Of a DNA stretch of 64,000 bases, positions 19,623 to 33,904 are shown piece by piece (within the stretch, counting starts at the first letter, position 1; each line of letters opens with the position of its first letter). The DNA is from Lathyrus oleraceus (taxonomy: Eukaryota > Streptophyta > Magnoliopsida > Fabales > Fabaceae), in contig NC_066579.1 of the NCBI RefSeq assembly GCF_024323335.1, forward strand, positions 132,672,354 through 132,736,353, written 5' to 3'. The notes beneath the pieces are model-generated. The model was not told the DNA's origin. It did not search any database and saw only the letters and a list, made by a program, of their open reading frames with translations. Both the position numbers and the translations under genes were made by a program.

Positions 19623-22219
19623 GCTGCCCCTATTCAATCCACTATGAACCTGTCGATATGAACAGCCTCGGCTTTTGAGATGATCAGGATGAAGAGTGAT
19701 TAAATACCAAGAACAGATGAACAATTTGCACTCCGCGGGAAAACAATTAACAATGCCTGTCAGAATCGGCAAAGAAGCAATCTCAAAAGAAGAATCCGTC
19801 TGGCACGGTGAGAATCGGCCTGAATACCGAAAAGAAAATTGACCTGGATACCAAAATAAATGGTAACACAGGAACCACCATGGCCTGAACGTCGCTCATC
19901 AGTCTGAATACTGAGCATCGGAATATGAGAGTATCAATGCCGGTCTGAACACCGAGAGATTGGCCTGAATGCCCGAAAAACTGGCCTGAATGCCACTTCG
20001 GTCTGAATACCACTTCGGTCTGGATACCGGAAACCTGGCCTGAATGCCGCAAGCTGCATCGATCTGAACTTCGGAAGCTTCTTCGATCTAAACATCGGAA
20101 ATTAGCCTGAATACCCATCTCGGCCTGAACACCGGAAACCTGGCCTGAATGCCGCAAGCTGCATCGATCTGAACTTCGGAAGCTTCTTCGATCTGAACAT
20201 CGGAAACTGGCCTGAATGCCACAACGGTCTGAATACCCGAAAAACTGGCCTGAACGCCACATCGGTCTGAATACCCGAAAAACTTGTCATGCCTGTTAGC
20301 ATCGGCAGAGATAAGGAACAATGATAAATGAGGCGGCACGCGTGCCAACGACCCATGCTGGGGATAACAAGCCATGAGCATGCTATCCTCTATTCAACCC
20401 TAGCAAACGAACAATTTGCGCTTAGCTGGGGATTTTTCTCTCTTTACTTTTTTTTGCTTTTCTTGAACCCCGAAACTTCTTGGATTATCATTTCCATCTC
20501 CGCCCGACAGAAATCCTTCCTCCAATATCGCACTACTGGGGAATACTGTTGATTAAAATCACGATGCCAAACTCCTCAGAGTAACATCTTCACCTTCTGG
20601 TGAAACCACCTCTCAAACAGTAACCATGGCTGGAGACTAGCTTATGCTTGCAATGCTTATGCATGATGACTTTTAGCGTAATGCTCCATAATCATGGAAA
20701 TGCTACGCAATTAGCTATGCAATATGCTATGCTTATCTAAATGATGAATGCATAAAAAGTATCCCTCTCAAGGGACTCTTCTGGGGAGCTCGAGGCACTC
20801 TGCCGAGGAACTCGCTAACGCTCCAACCTCCACCCTGCTGGGGAATAGCACTGCTGTTGGGGAATAGGCAACCCTCATTAGGGATAACCTCCTCTGCACC
20901 CGACCCGCCTGGGGACTTCACTGGGGAAGAAACCACCAACACACTCTGCGGGGAAAACAACAACCTTTGACTTGCTGGGGGGAAAACTAGCAACAGACAC
21001 CTTCATTGGGGCAATAGTAATCTCCAACCCTGCTAGGGGAAATAGCAACCTTCCGGCCTGGCTGCTGAGGAAATATCAATCTCGAAACTGCTGAGGAAAT
21101 AACAATCCCGACTCTGCTAGAGAAGACATGGACCTTGAATCTGCTAGGGAGGTAACAATCCCGACTCTGCTTGGGGAAATAAGGGAAGTCTGGCACAGAA
21201 CACCCGTCGACTCGTCGAACCCTGGTATTCCACATCTAAATCCAGTATCCTTTTTCCATTTTTGAGAGCTCCCAGACTCGTCTGGACTTTTCTGATTCAT
21301 CACCTTGTATTCTCGACTTCTCCGTACTCCACGGAGATCGAACTCCCTGGATTCACACAAACTTACTAGTCTTCAGACTTTGAAGAGTCTTCTTGATTAA
21401 TACTCCAGGATCGTCGTCATCCTTCGCCGTCTTTTCAACATTCTTCAATTCTTCGTCCCTGACTGGACTCCATGGGGATCTCTTGTCAAAAGCTTCACAT
21501 CACAACCTGCAAGTGAGTGAAAATATCTAACAGCACCTGCAAAAGAGATCATTAGATAAAAACGTGCCCCAAGGGTGCCAAGATTTCAACACCTAGGTCA
21601 CTCAACCTTCCAAATAAGATTTCAGGTTCACAATCCTATAAGCATGCAATGGAAAGGATCTCCATATCTCAAAATGCAAAGATTCTTATCAAAATAAACT
21701 GATGTTTTTGCAATCAAAGCGGTTATGAAAACAAAAACAGAATTATTTGACTGAATATGCATTTTATTGATTGAAAAAGGTGGCTCAAAACTGAGCAATA
21801 CAAAGGAAGCAATTCCTGAAAAGAGGTAATTGCGCATAAAAGGAAAAATCTATCCTAATGGCAATGTGAAACCGTGATCTCATCGAGTTCCAACTCGGTT
21901 ACACCCCATATGTCCTCAGACTCTCCGTGCTTTCTGCCTTCTGAACAAGACGCTTCCGACTGCTTCCTACCGGGGATTATCCATGTCATATCCAAAGTAC
22001 AAACGATCATGCCAGACGCAGTTGTTCGTTTCAATCCTTCTTTTGCCTGGACCGCCCTTTCGGGTTTTCAGTCCACCGGGATACCCTTTTTTGCCCAAGC
22101 CGCCTTTTCAGGTTTTCGACTTGCCGGGTGTATAATTTTTTCATTTTATCCCTAATTTTTGCCCGAACCTTTCTCATTTTTTTCGGTTCGCCGGGATGCC
22201 CATTTTTGCCTGGACTATT
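19623..22219 (-). other. A 3'UTR with tandem repeats and polypurine tract
   Basis: Between the integrase stop and the 3' LTR. The polypurine tract is 19623-19634 (AATAGGGGCAGC in element sense), abutting the LTR. 19790-20300 is an array of degenerate short units around CTGGCCTGAATGCC and ATCGGTCTGAATACC, with a partly duplicated block of about 100 bp (20030-20205). 20780-21190 is a run of CTGCTGGGGAATAGCA-like words. 21860-22210 is C/T-rich with GCCTGGACCGCCC..TCGGGTTTTC repeats shared with B and E. Confidence 0.82.
19790..20300. repeat. Degenerate tandem array in the A 3'UTR
   Basis: About twenty imperfect copies of an 18-22 bp unit (CTGGCCTGAATGCC / TCGGTCTGAATACCCG) with a superimposed repeat of about 100 bp. 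The 159-aa Arg/Ser-rich reading here is a by-product of the repeat. Confidence 0.8.
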
Positions 22220-25200
22220 TTATTCTTTTCGTCCAGCGGGTCTCTTATACGAAGTATTTTTAACCGCGTCCGCATTCACAGGGGATGGAAAATCCTCACC
22301 ATCCATGGTCGTTAACAACAAGGCTCCGCCAGAGAAAACCTTCTTGACCACGAATGGACCTTCATAATTAGGTGTCCACTTGCCCCTACGATCGTTTTGA
22401 GGAGGAAGGATCCTTTTCAACACCATATCGCCTGCATGGTATACCCGAGGTCTCACCTTTCGGTCAAAAGCACGCTTCATCCGCTGCTGGTACAACTGCC
22501 CATGACAGATGGCCGCCAGCCTCTTCTCCTCAATCACGCTCAACTCTTCATACCGAGTCCTTACCCATTCAGCCTCTTGCAATTTCACATCCATCAGGAC
22601 TCTCAACGAAGGAATCTGAACCTCAACCGGTAACACGGCTTCCATCCCATATACGAGAGAGAAAGGCGTTGCCCCAGTAGATGTATGCACCGAGGTTCGG
22701 TACCCATGCAATGCAAACGGCAACATCTCGTGCCAATCCTTATAGGTCACGACCATTTTCTGCACAATCTTCTTAATATTCTTATTGGCTGCCTCAACCG
22801 CCCCATTCATCTTCGGACGATAAGGAGAAGAATTGTGATGCTCAATCTTGAACTCCCGGCACAAATCTGCCATCATCTTATTGTTGAGATTAGAACCATT
22901 ATCAGTAATGATTCTTTCGGGAACCCCATATCTGTAAATGATGTCTCTTTTCAGAAATCTGGCCACGACCTGCTTCGTCACGTTCGCATAAGAGGCTGCT
23001 TCCACCCACTTGGTGAAGTAATCAATAGCCACTAATATGAATCGGTGCCCATTCGAAGCCGTAGGCTCAATCTTTCCGATCATATCAATGCCCCACATAG
23101 CAAATGGCCACGGAGACGACATCAAACTCAATGGATTTGGAGGCACGTGCACCTTATCAGCATAAATCTGGCATTTATGACACTTCCGCACGAAATTGAA
23201 ACATTGGGCCTCCATTGTCATCCAATAATACCCAGCTCTTAATAGCTTCTTTACCATCGAATTTCCACTGGCATAGGTACCAAACGACCCCTCATGAACC
23301 TCTTTCATCAATTGGCTTGCTTCTCTGTCATCAACACATCTAAGCAAAACCCAATCAAAATTCCGCTTATACAAAACCCCATCCTTGTTCAGATAGAACA
23401 CCATGGCCAACCTCCTCAGAGTCTTTCGGTCTTTCTTGGATGCTCCCTCAGGATACTCCTGGGTTTCCAGATAGTGCTGGATATCGTAATACCACGGCTT
23501 CTCATCGTCAGGCGCTGTGTCAACAGCAAACACATAAGCCGGTCTATCCAGACGTCCCACCTCAACACTGGGGAACTGATTCCACCACTGCACCTTAATC
23601 AAAGCGGCCAGAGTAGCCAAAGCATCTGCTAAAGGATTCTCCTCTCTCGGCACATGATGCAATACCACCTTGGTGAAAAACGTCAACAATCTCCTCGTAT
23701 AATCCCGGTATGGAATTAAATGAGATTGATGCGTATACCATTTTCCGTTAACCTGATTCACAACCAAAGCTGAATCTCCATATATTACGAGGTTCTTGAT
23801 CCGCAAATCAATCGCCTCTTCAATCCCCAAAATACAAGCTTCATATTCAGCCACGTTGTTGGTGCACTCAAATGTTAGCCGGGCAGCAAAAGGAATGTGA
23901 GATCCCTTCGGCGTAACCAAAACAGCACCAACACCGCTACCATTCACGTTAACGGCCCCATCAAACATCAGAATCCATTCGGACTCAGGGCCAGGCCCCT
24001 CCTCCGGGATTGGTTCCTCACAATCTTTCGATTTGAGAAACATGATGTCCTCATCAGGGAACTCAAACTTCATCGGTTGATAATCCTCAATGGGTTGTTG
24101 GGCGAGGTAATCAGACAATACACTCCCCTTTATCGCCTTCTGAGAGGTATACTGGATATCATATTCGGTCAAAATAATTTGCCATCTCGCAACCCACCCG
24201 GTCAATGCTGGCTTCTCAAAAATATACTTGATTGGATCCATCTTGGAAATCAATAAAGTGGTATGAATCAGCATATACTGTCTCAGTCGGCGAGCAGCCC
24301 AGACCAAAGCGCAGCAAGTTTTCTCGAGCAGTGAATATCTTGTTTCACAGTCGGTAAACTTTTTTCTTAGGTAGTATATGGCATGCTCTTTTTGACCAGA
24401 CTCGTCATGCTGCCCCAATACACACCCCATAGACCCCTCGAGGACCGTTAAGTACAGAATTAACGGTCATCCCTCCACAGGAGGCATCAGAATCGGAGGC
24501 TCCTGCAAATATTCTTTTATCTTTTCAAATGTCGTTTGGCAATCATTATTCCACCTGACCGTTTGATCTTTTCTCAATAACTTGAATATAGGTTCGCACG
24601 TGGCTGTTAGATGAGATATGAACCGTGAAATGTAGTTCAATCTACCTAAGAAACCACGAACCTCCTTCTCTGTTCTCGGTTCAGGCATTTCTCGTATTGC
24701 TTTTACTTTAGCAGGATCAACCTCGATTCCTCTTTCGCTTACAATAAACCCCAACAATTTACCGGATCTCACTCCGAAAGTGAACTTATTCGGATTCAAC
24801 CTCAATCTGAACTGTCTCAGCCGGTCAAACAACTTGGCCAGATCTACCAAGTGCCCCTCTTCTGTCTGGGACTTTGCTATCATGTCATCAACATATCATT
24901 CGATTTCATGATGAATCATATCATGAAACAAAGTCACCATAGCTCTTTGATAAGTAGCACCGGCGTTCTTGAGACCAAATGGCATCACCTTATAGCAAAA
25001 AATGCCCCACGGTGTGATAAATGTTGTTTTCTCCATATCATCTGGCGACATTTTAATTTGATTATAGCCAGAGAAGCCATCCATGAAGGAAAACACCGAG
25101 AACTGAGTTGTATTGTCTACCAACACATCAATGTGAGGTAATGGGAAATCATCCTTCGGGCTAGCTCTATTCAAATCCCGGTAGTCCACACACATTCTCA

Positions 25201-25724
25201 CCTTTCCATCCTTCTTCGGCACCAGCACAATGTTTGCGACCCAAGGCGGATAATTAGTAACAGCGAGGAAACCAGCATCCAACTGCTTCTGCACTTCCTC
25301 TTTAATTTTCATGGCCATCTCAGGTCGAGTTCTGCGCAACTTCTGCTTCACTGGAAGACAATCTGCTCTCAACGGTAGCTTGTGCACAACGATATCGGTA
25401 TCCAACCCTGGCATATCTTGATAAGACCAGGCGAAGATATCGACATACTCTTTCAACAGTGCTACCAATCTGCTCTTAACACTTTCCTCCAACGCGGCCC
25501 CGATTTTCACTTCTTTTCTGACCTCCTCGGTACCCAGATTCACAACCTCAACCTGCTCCTCATGCGGCTGAATCACCTTCTCCTCTTGTTTTAACAACCT
25601 GGCTAATTCCTCCGGCAGTTCACAATCTTCTTCGCCTTCTTCTTCGGCATGATAGATCGGATTGTCGAAGTCATATGAGGGTGTAACAGGATTATTATCA
25701 ACGAGATCCGGAGAATGATCGCAT
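22220..25724 (-). pseudogene. pol: A pol exon 2: RT, RNase H, archaeal-type RNase H, integrase
   Basis: One frame from the acceptor at 25725 to near the end. RT: KQKLRRTRPEM, CVDYRDLNRASPKDDFPLP, SFMDGFSGYNQI, FGLKNAGATYQRAM, then TGA (24896-24898) right before the catalytic YVDD. A second TGA (24467-24469) precedes RNase H (GCVLGQ, LLEKTCCALVWA). A linker leads to the second, archaeal-type RNase H with its acidic residues in MFDGA, AEYEACILG, YGDSALV and ADALA. Integrase: zinc finger HEGSFGTYASG...CHKC with Tyr where the second His is expected, then the D-D-E core (GIDMIG, ITDNGS, MNGAVEAANKN) and a C-terminal EGPFVVKKVFSGGAL domain. A one-base deletion in a run of A near 22258 changes the last residues. 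Dual RNase H is the Tat hallmark. Dead copy. Confidence 0.92.
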
Positions 25725-26001
25725 CTGCATGAATGTTGATTCATGCATTGCTTTAGAACCGGAACGAAACAAATTAAAATGAAAAAAATGAAAACAAACA
25801 TTGCCATTTTTATTTTTGTTTTTATTAAACTGCAAAAATAAATGAAAAACAGGGAACACCACTTTTAATTGAAAAACATCCTTTTATTTATGATGCAAAA
25901 ATTGCAAAGTGAAACATGAGGTGGCCCTTACAATGAACCATTACGTTTCGGGCAAACGTATGGCTTCCATGCAAATAAAATTGAAAAACATGAAATATTA
26001 C
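25725..26001 (-). other. A intron between protease and RT (277 nt)
   Basis: Donor GA|GTAATA (GT at 26001-26000) overlaps the protease stop codon. The acceptor is CATTCATGCAG|ATGCGA (AG at 25726-25725). Removal joins GA to A and rebuilds a Glu codon in the RT frame, as in element C. Confidence 0.87.
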
Positions 26002-26464
26002 TCTTCACGTAGAGTGACAGTGATGATCTTTTCTGCCTTCCAGTTCTGGACTTCCATCCCTGATACGCACGGTTTTATCCATTGATCTAGCTCACAGTCA
26101 CTATCGACCTCTTCACCCACCATACAGATGTGATCTGGATCCAGCATTCCAGCACTGGTGAACGTGAATGGCTGACGACGTCCCTTGCTCTGATCAGACG
26201 AGCCTTGTCCCGGCTGATAACCCACCCCAAATCGGTCTTTCTTGGCGGCGATGTCCATCATCTTCCCCCAACCTGGAGCTTCTCCATTCTTCACCACCTC
26301 AGCAGTCTGCTTATACGAAGAAATGGACGGCTTCTCCTCTTTAGCAAAAATAGCATTCTCCACCTTGACGGTTTCGAATGCTTGACTTGGCGTTTCCCAT
26401 ATCTCACCGTCCATTTCAACATACTTGAACGATGATAGGTGGCTGACGAAGATATCCTCCTCCC
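26002..26464 (-). pseudogene. pro: A protease C-terminal part (left of insert B)
   Basis: Continues the protease frame after B: EDIFVSHLSSFKYVEMDGEI at the junction, then APGWGKMMDIAAKKDRFGVG, GMLDPDHICMVGEEVDSDCELDQW, and VTLREE at the intron donor. Taking out B and one copy of CTCCC rejoins it in frame to 45641 (VCGE|EDIF), matching the uninterrupted order in C. No stop within this piece. Confidence 0.9.
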
Positions 26465-29400
26465 TGTCGCATCCTGCGAAAAATCAACCGGCGAGCCTAA
26501 AAAATAAAAACACACAGAGCCGCCACTAAACGTTATTTATCCCAAGATAGGGAAAGGAAACGCTCAGAGAAACCTGGAAAGACATGGTCTCGCGACCAGA
26601 GAGAAAAGGTTCGGGAGTCGGTTACGCAAGGGGAAGGTATTAGCACCCCTCACGTCCTAGGTACTCCTAGGGATCCACGTCCTAGAATAAAGAAAAGGTT
26701 GCTAAACATCACACACACACACGGGGAACGCAGGTGGGGTTAAGAGAAGGGAGCTCGATAAGGTATCGCACCTTATGCCTACATATCTTGTCTGGAACAA
26801 GAATCAGAGCCACTGTAGTTCGGCTTACGCACGCCAAACAACACAAAACAATCAAACAAGCAAGGGTGGCAAACATGGAGCCCGACAACCACTGGATGGA
26901 ATTACGTCGGCATCCGAACCAAAACACACTCAAAAGGGCAAACGTGGAGCCCGACTGCCAATCACTGGACTTACGTCGGCATCCGAGCCAAAACACACAG
27001 TCAGATAACAAGTAAACACACACAAAAAAGAAAAAGGTTGCCCGGAGTGGTCTCGCACGACCACCTGCCTACATACCTCGTCTGGAACGAGGATCAGGGC
27101 GATGTAGTTCCCCTGAAAGGGACTAAATTGCTAACCAGAAACCGGGGAAAGATACACAACTAGGGAGCTGAGACTCGAGCCTAATGTTGTCATGCATCGT
27201 TAACCCTAAGTTCGGTTTTCTATCCTACTTGCATAAGCAAACTAACCTAACCAGGAAAGAAGCTAGCACACAAGCATACAATCATATATCATCAAATGAG
27301 AACAGGTATCTCAAACAAGCATGTCAATCAGATATCCACATAACACGCACTATAGCCAAACAAGGGGCTCAATCAATCAGGTTTGACTGCCTAAGCAATC
27401 GTCTGTACAGGCTGTGTTTGCTCTTAACCTTGCCATTACGAGGCTAAGGTGAAGCAGATGAAAGGATGAAGTGAGGATCAGACCTCACAGCTCTTATCCC
27501 TAACCAGGGAGAGCTTCTGACAAATGAGCATGGGTCCAGAATGGGGGAACCCTTCTATACTCGATGACTCCGACTCGATTGTGCACTGCACAGATCTTGG
27601 GCTTTTGATCTCAATGCTACAACCATGTAATGGGAGCAAGGAGAAGACTCAACTGAATAGTGGGGGGTAGACTGCATACCCCTACCTTCCACCAATTGCC
27701 TTAATTAAGGACTTTCACCTGCTTAGGCACAAAATTAAACAACCACAATCATTGCCTCTTAAGGAGGACTTCAGACATTTATTTGCCCGGCCCGGTAACA
27801 GCCGGGTCTCCAGACTACATGAAGTCAAGAGGACTTACCTCAATGCAAGTTGCTTAAGCAACGCAAAGCAAAAGTTCACAAGGAACTGAGCAACTAAAGT
27901 ACCTGGAAACAATCCAACACAGTTAGTACTCAGACAGACAAAACCAAACAGCAAGTGTTCAATCAATCAAACTATACAAAGCAATGCACAATAAAGCAAG
28001 CTCAAAGCTCAAGCCTAAGCTTCACCACCTACAAAACAATGTTATGTTAGTGTACAAACATCAAACCACATCATTTAAAATTGATTTGGATCATTCTCCA
28101 TGTGCATTATGCTTTTGATCCTGAAAAATCAAGCAAACATTAGCAACTAGACCACTAGGCCAAGCCTAGGGTCCAAAGGCAATAAAAACTCCTAAACAGC
28201 AAGATATCCACCAACCAATCTCAAATTAAAGTCAAACAAGAGCAAACACCATTGGTCTCATGTTTATATCATTCATCATGCTCATGTTGTGCACAAAACA
28301 AGGCAAACTAGTTCAAATGAAGCACCAAGCATACAAACAGAACTATTGCATTCAAATCCATACCAAAACACATCCAAAAATTCTCAAATAATTTACCCCT
28401 AAACAGAACCTAATCAGGGTCTACCATGTCAAATTTGAGCTCAATTGGGCAAATGGAACCATGTTAATGAAAATCAACAAAAACAGACACAATAATAGGC
28501 TCCAAATCACAACATCAATGTATACATCCACTTCAAAAATTCATAACTCAATGAAAACAAAAAAGAAATGGATGAGACCAAAACAGGGAGGTCCTAACAT
28601 GTGTCTAGTTCATGCATATCAAATTTCATGGCCATACAATACAACATGAGCATTTCTCAATCATTCTACCAACCTAGGTCACATGGACTTGCAAATTCAA
28701 TCACCAGAAATGAAAAATCATGATCAATTAGAAAAGGCAGTGAAAAATTCTACAAACATTCACCAAGCATCCTAACATGTCAACAATTCACCATGCAAAA
28801 TTTCATTCAATTCTAACATGTATAGGTCAATCAATTAAATTCCACAAGTTGACATCAAGAGGTGTGACACAAATTGTCACACCTAAGTTCCAGAATTTGC
28901 TGCTCATTGACCAGGTATCAAAAATGCATGAAATTTACATATAAATGAGCATCAATGAGTCCACAATCATCACAAAAATTTTCAAGAATTTATTTTACAA
29001 TATGGACATTTCATGATCAAATTGGTGACATGTATCAAAAATGGACACATGTGAAATAAGCCTAGGCCAAATAATAATTTTACCAAGCACAACTTTGACC
29101 AATAGGTCAAAAAAATTCTACACTCATCAACAAAGTCATAGAAAAAATCCTCACATTTTTATGAATTTTCTACAATTTTTGTGAATTTTTAATGTGATAT
29201 GGAATTTTTTAGAATTAAACAAATTAATTGAATTTGTACAGTGGCATTATTGTAATTACAGCATGGCGCGGGAGGGAAACACTATTTTCAAATTTTCAAA
29301 CAGTTTTTTGGATCAAACTCATCTCTCTCATCGTCTTCAACACACACATTTCCAGAATTTTCACAAAATGGATGAACATCAAAAGTTCACGAAACTTGGC

Positions 29401-31434
29401 ATGCTTATAACCGTTTTAACCGTCTAAACAAGAGGATCATGAATATCAACTCTATTCAACTTAACAATTCCTAAAACTCACGAATCACTCGATCTAGGGT
29501 TTCACATCCAAAATTCGAATCCGAATATCTCCCTACACAATCATGCATTCGCAATTCCAAAACTATCATGATGATCTACATAGCAAGCTCTTTCGAAAGC
29601 ACATGATTATTGAGCAAAATATGACAATCGAAACTCGAAGGTACCTGGAATGGCAGTGCTTATGGAGTTGTTCTTCGCGTGAATTAGTCCAAAACAGATG
29701 TTGTATAAGGATGAAGAAGCAAGGTGCGAAGCTCAGGTTCGATCAATGTTGCTCCTAATGCTCAAAATTCAATTTCACCATGGATGATGCTTGAAGATAC
29801 AGCTGCGATTTCATACTCCTCTCCCTCCAAATCATCAAAACAGTTTGAGAGGATGATTATGTGAATTCAAACCAAAAGAATTTCGAACTTTGGTGTAGAA
29901 TTGATGGAGAATTTTGGAATTGAAAGTGTTTGTGTTCTTGAGGGTTTTGAGAGAATGTGGAAGTTTCAGATCTGGTTTTGGTAATTGTGCAATGCTGTTA
30001 TGATTAGGAGATGATTTAGATTATATATGGTAGCTTAATCATGCCTTAATCTACTTAATTAGCAAAATGGAATGTTAAGTGAAATTGTCATTTTGTAAAC
30101 AAGGGCAAAATGGTAAATACATCATGCCAGCTAGTGCCAGATGTTTTGACAGCACATACACCTTCTAAATGACACATGTGATGTGTAGAAACTTGTTTCA
30201 TGTCCATTGGTGGAGTATTTCTCAAATTCACCATGTATTTGCAAAATGTCCATTTTTAGCACTTCATTTTTCAAACCACATTCCAAATTATAAGCCTTAT
30301 GCATGAAATGAAAATTCAAACAAGCTTAAAATGCCATTCCTGAGGTGTTGGAAAAAGTCCCATTCAAAAATTCCAATTATTTTGACATTTGGACAATTTT
30401 GCCCCTGATCCAATTCAGCTGTCCAGTTGAAAAGTGACTTTTTGCCTTGGCCATTTTTGAACAAATCCAATGATGCACCTTCAAAGTACATGTCAAATGG
30501 AGTTTGTGCATATAAAGAACTTGCAATTTGGACAAAGTATGTGGAAATTATGGCCTCCTGATTACGGGTCATTTCTGAATTTCACTGAGCCATAACTTTC
30601 CAACCATACATTGGATTTTCAAGTTCCTGGACTTTTTGGAAAGGTGAGAACAAGATCTACAACTTTCATGTTGAACAAATTTTCATTTGAAGCTTCCTTG
30701 GACACGTGGCTTTGAGGTCCAAAACTTTCCATTTTTGGAAACTTCAATTACAAGTCACTTGCTATTTTTGGCAGTTTTTGTCCTGACTTGATTTTCTTCA
30801 TTTTTAAGCTTTGCAATGTCATTCAACACTTGTTCCAACATGAATGAAATGTCTTCAACTCATTTTCACCTCCACATCCATCAGATCATGTACAGTTGAC
30901 CACAGTTGACTTTTCAACTGACAGATGAATCTGGCAATGCATTGATCAATCTGAGCTCCAATCTTCAACTGAAATGGCTCAAGGGTGCAACCCTAGCCTC
31001 AATAAGCACCATATAATCACAAAATGAACCCCATAACCATTAGGAACCTCATCTCCTGATCCAGCCCTGATTGGCCCAATACAACTGATTAGGGTTGACC
31101 AGTGGTCAAAACCCTAATCTCAAGGAATCTTCTTCAATCTCCTGATGACATCCAACCATGATGATGATGATGTATCAATTCAATCAAGATGAAGACCAAC
31201 ATCCATTGAGAATCATGAAACCCTAATTTCACAGCCCAATCCTCAGATGGCCAATGATCAGTCAATAAACCCTAGGCTTGCACTTAACTTCCTCATCTTC
31301 TGATCAAGACTTGGGAGGATAGCTTGCACAATGTAACCACATGATATGCAATATGCAATGCCTAATGACCTAAAAATGTATGCAATATGTTAATGCTAGT
31401 CCCAAGAGAAGAGGGCAAATTTTGAGGTGTTACA
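26465..31434 (-). repeat. B 3' LTR (4970 bp)
   Basis: TGTCGCATCC...GGTGTTACA on the plus strand. It carries the conserved block (26608-26650), two paired-hairpin modules (26758-26823, 27047-27110), a two-copy relative of the A tandem unit (about 26878-26998) and a TATA box (30021-30027). The remaining AT-rich sequence has no gene. It is about 99.8 percent the same as 40664-45635 by eye. Confidence 0.93.
30021..30027 (-). promoter_or_regulatory. TATA box in the B 3' LTR
   Basis: CCATATATAATC in element sense, about 1.4 kb into the LTR. The same site in the 5' LTR is 44223-44229. Confidence 0.55.
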
Positions 31435-32526
31435 GCTGCCCCTATTCAATCCACTGTGAACCTGTCGATACGAAATAGCCTCGGCTTTCGGATGATCAGG
31501 ATGAAGAGTGATTGAATACCAAGAATAGACGAACAATTTGCACTCTGATGGGATATAATTAACAACGCCTGTCAGCATCGGCGAAGAAACAAACTCGAAA
31601 AACGTCGACCTGGTTACCAAAATAAATGGTAACACAGGGATAACCATGGTCTGATCACCACACATCCGCTCGGGATTATTATTCTTTCTTCTTTTTTTCT
31701 CTGCTTTTCTTGGACCCCGAAATTTTCTTATCTCTTTTTCATTTTCTTGAACCCCGAACGTTTCTCTGCTTCTTTTTCTTATTTTCTTGAACCCCGAAAT
31801 TTTCTCTGCGCAAACGATCCTCGGACCTCTGCATTTGAACCCCAGAAAATGCCTCAGCACTCCTTTTTGCCAACATAATGAACCTCGATCTCCAGTTTGA
31901 ACCCCAGTCGCCTGACGATAACTCTCGATCGCCAGAATGAACCCCGTTCTCCAGAAAATGTATCCACATTTCCTTTTCTCCATTTGAACCCCAGAAAACG
32001 CCTCAGCATATCCTTTCTCCATTTGAACCCCAGGAAAATGCCTCAGCATATCCTTTTCTCCATTCTCCCGTGATAATTCCGCTGGCAACGTCGGAAATAA
32101 CACCAAACCACTCTGAGGGCGACATGTCAGAGGGTAAACCTTCACAAAAGGAAGGTAGCATGTGTATCTCTTCCTCGGAAGACACCTATAACGACCTCCA
32201 TTGGCCTCAGCCAGAGTCTAAGGTGACACATGAACAGAAGACGATCCTAAGGACCTCATCCCGGATGTAATCTTCAACTCCATCTTCATTTGAACCCCGC
32301 TCTCCAGAAAATGTATCCACATTTCCTTTTCTCCATTTGAACCCCTAAATTGTGCTGATCGCGTAACGTCCTTTGATTTTATTTCCATCTCTGTCCGACG
32401 GAAACATTTCCTCCAATATCGCACTACTGGGGAACACTGTTGATCTGACGTCATGGTACCACACTCCTCAGAGTAACATTTTCAACCAGACACTGACTGA
32501 TGACTGGGAGAAAACTCGACGTTTAC

Positions 32527-32890
32527 TGGACATCGAACAATGATGTTGACAGGACATCGAACAATGATGTTTACAGGACATCGAACAATGATGTTGACAA
32601 GACATCGAACAATGATGTTGACAGGACATCAAACAAGGATGTTGACAGGACATCAAACAATGATGTTGACAGGACATCAAACAAGGATGTTGACAGGACA
32701 TCAAACAATGATGTTGACAGGACATCGAACAATGATGTTGACAGGACATCAAACAATGATGTTGACAGGACATCAAACAAGGATGTTGACAGGACATCAA
32801 ACAATGATGTTGACAGGACATCAAACAAGGATGTTGACAGGACATCAAACAATAATGTTGACAGGACATCAAACAATGACCGACCAGACA
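32527..32890. repeat. 24-bp tandem array in the B 3'UTR (about 15 copies)
   Basis: Unit GACAGGACATCAAACAATG plus ATGTT. Copies alternate AATGATG and AAGGATG in part, suggesting 48-bp higher-order units. Because 24 is a multiple of 3, frames stay open on both strands (132-134 codons) without being genes. Confidence 0.95.
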
Positions 32891-33904
32891 TTAAACAATG
32901 ACTGGGAAATAACTCAACGTTTACTGGACATCGAATGATGATGTTTACTGACACCAACCAAGCTCGACCAGACACTTACTGATGACTGGGAAATACTGTG
33001 GTTCCAAACTCACAATGCTGAACTCCTCGGAGTATCGTCTTCACTGTCCGGCAAAACCAATCCTCAAGCGGTAACCACGGCTCGAATCGCGCTGATCGCG
33101 TAACGTCCTTTGATGTTATTTCCATCTCTGTCCGACGGAAACATTTCCTCCAATATCGCACTACTGGGGAAATACCTTTGATTCAATCACGATGCTGAAC
33201 TCCTCGGAGTAACACCTCTTCACCTTTGGGCAAAACCACTTCTCGAACAGTAACCACGGTTTGAGACTAGCTTATGCTCGCAATGATGCATGATTGATTT
33301 TTTCTGCGTAATGCTCCATAATTATGGAAATGCTACGCGATTATTTATTTTTTCTATGCAATATGCTATGCTTACGCTACATGATGAATGCATAAAAAAC
33401 ATCCCCCTCAAGGGACTCCTCTGGGGAATACGAGACACTCTGCTGAGGAACTCGTCACTACTCCGACTTCCACCCTGCTGGGGAATAACACTGCTGCTGG
33501 GAAATAGGCAACCCTTGCTGGGGAAACACCTCCTTTGCACCCAATCCGCCCGAGAAACTGCTGGGGATAAGCACCACCAACACTCTGTGGGGATACAACA
33601 GTCTTTAACTTGCTGGGGATATCAATCCTGACTCGGCATTGGGAAGACCCTCATAGATACCTGCGGACTTCACTGGGGAAATGCTCACAGATACTCCGCT
33701 GGGGAATAACAGCCTCCAGGCCTGTCGACTGGGGAAGCATCGATCTGACACCTGCTGGGGATAACCATCCTGACCATGCTAGGGAAACGAAAGCTATTCC
33801 GCTGGGGATAACTCCTGCAATCCACAGGTAGAATCATCTCAGCTGGGGATGCAGATATCCGTCCGCCACGGGAACTTGTTCAATCCACAGGTAGGATGAA
33901 CACT

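Noticed and set aside
19783..20381. Arg/Ser-rich 159-aa ORF resembling an RS protein
   Set aside because: Degenerate tandem array in the A 3'UTR; unit length explains the composition.
31396..32145. 249-codon minus-strand ORF
   Set aside because: Begins in 3'UTR repeats and ends through the polypurine tract into the LTR; no domain.
32468..32975. 132-134 codon ORFs in four frames with repeats such as DVDRTSNN
   Set aside because: Product of the 24-bp tandem array in the B 3'UTR, not a repeat protein gene.
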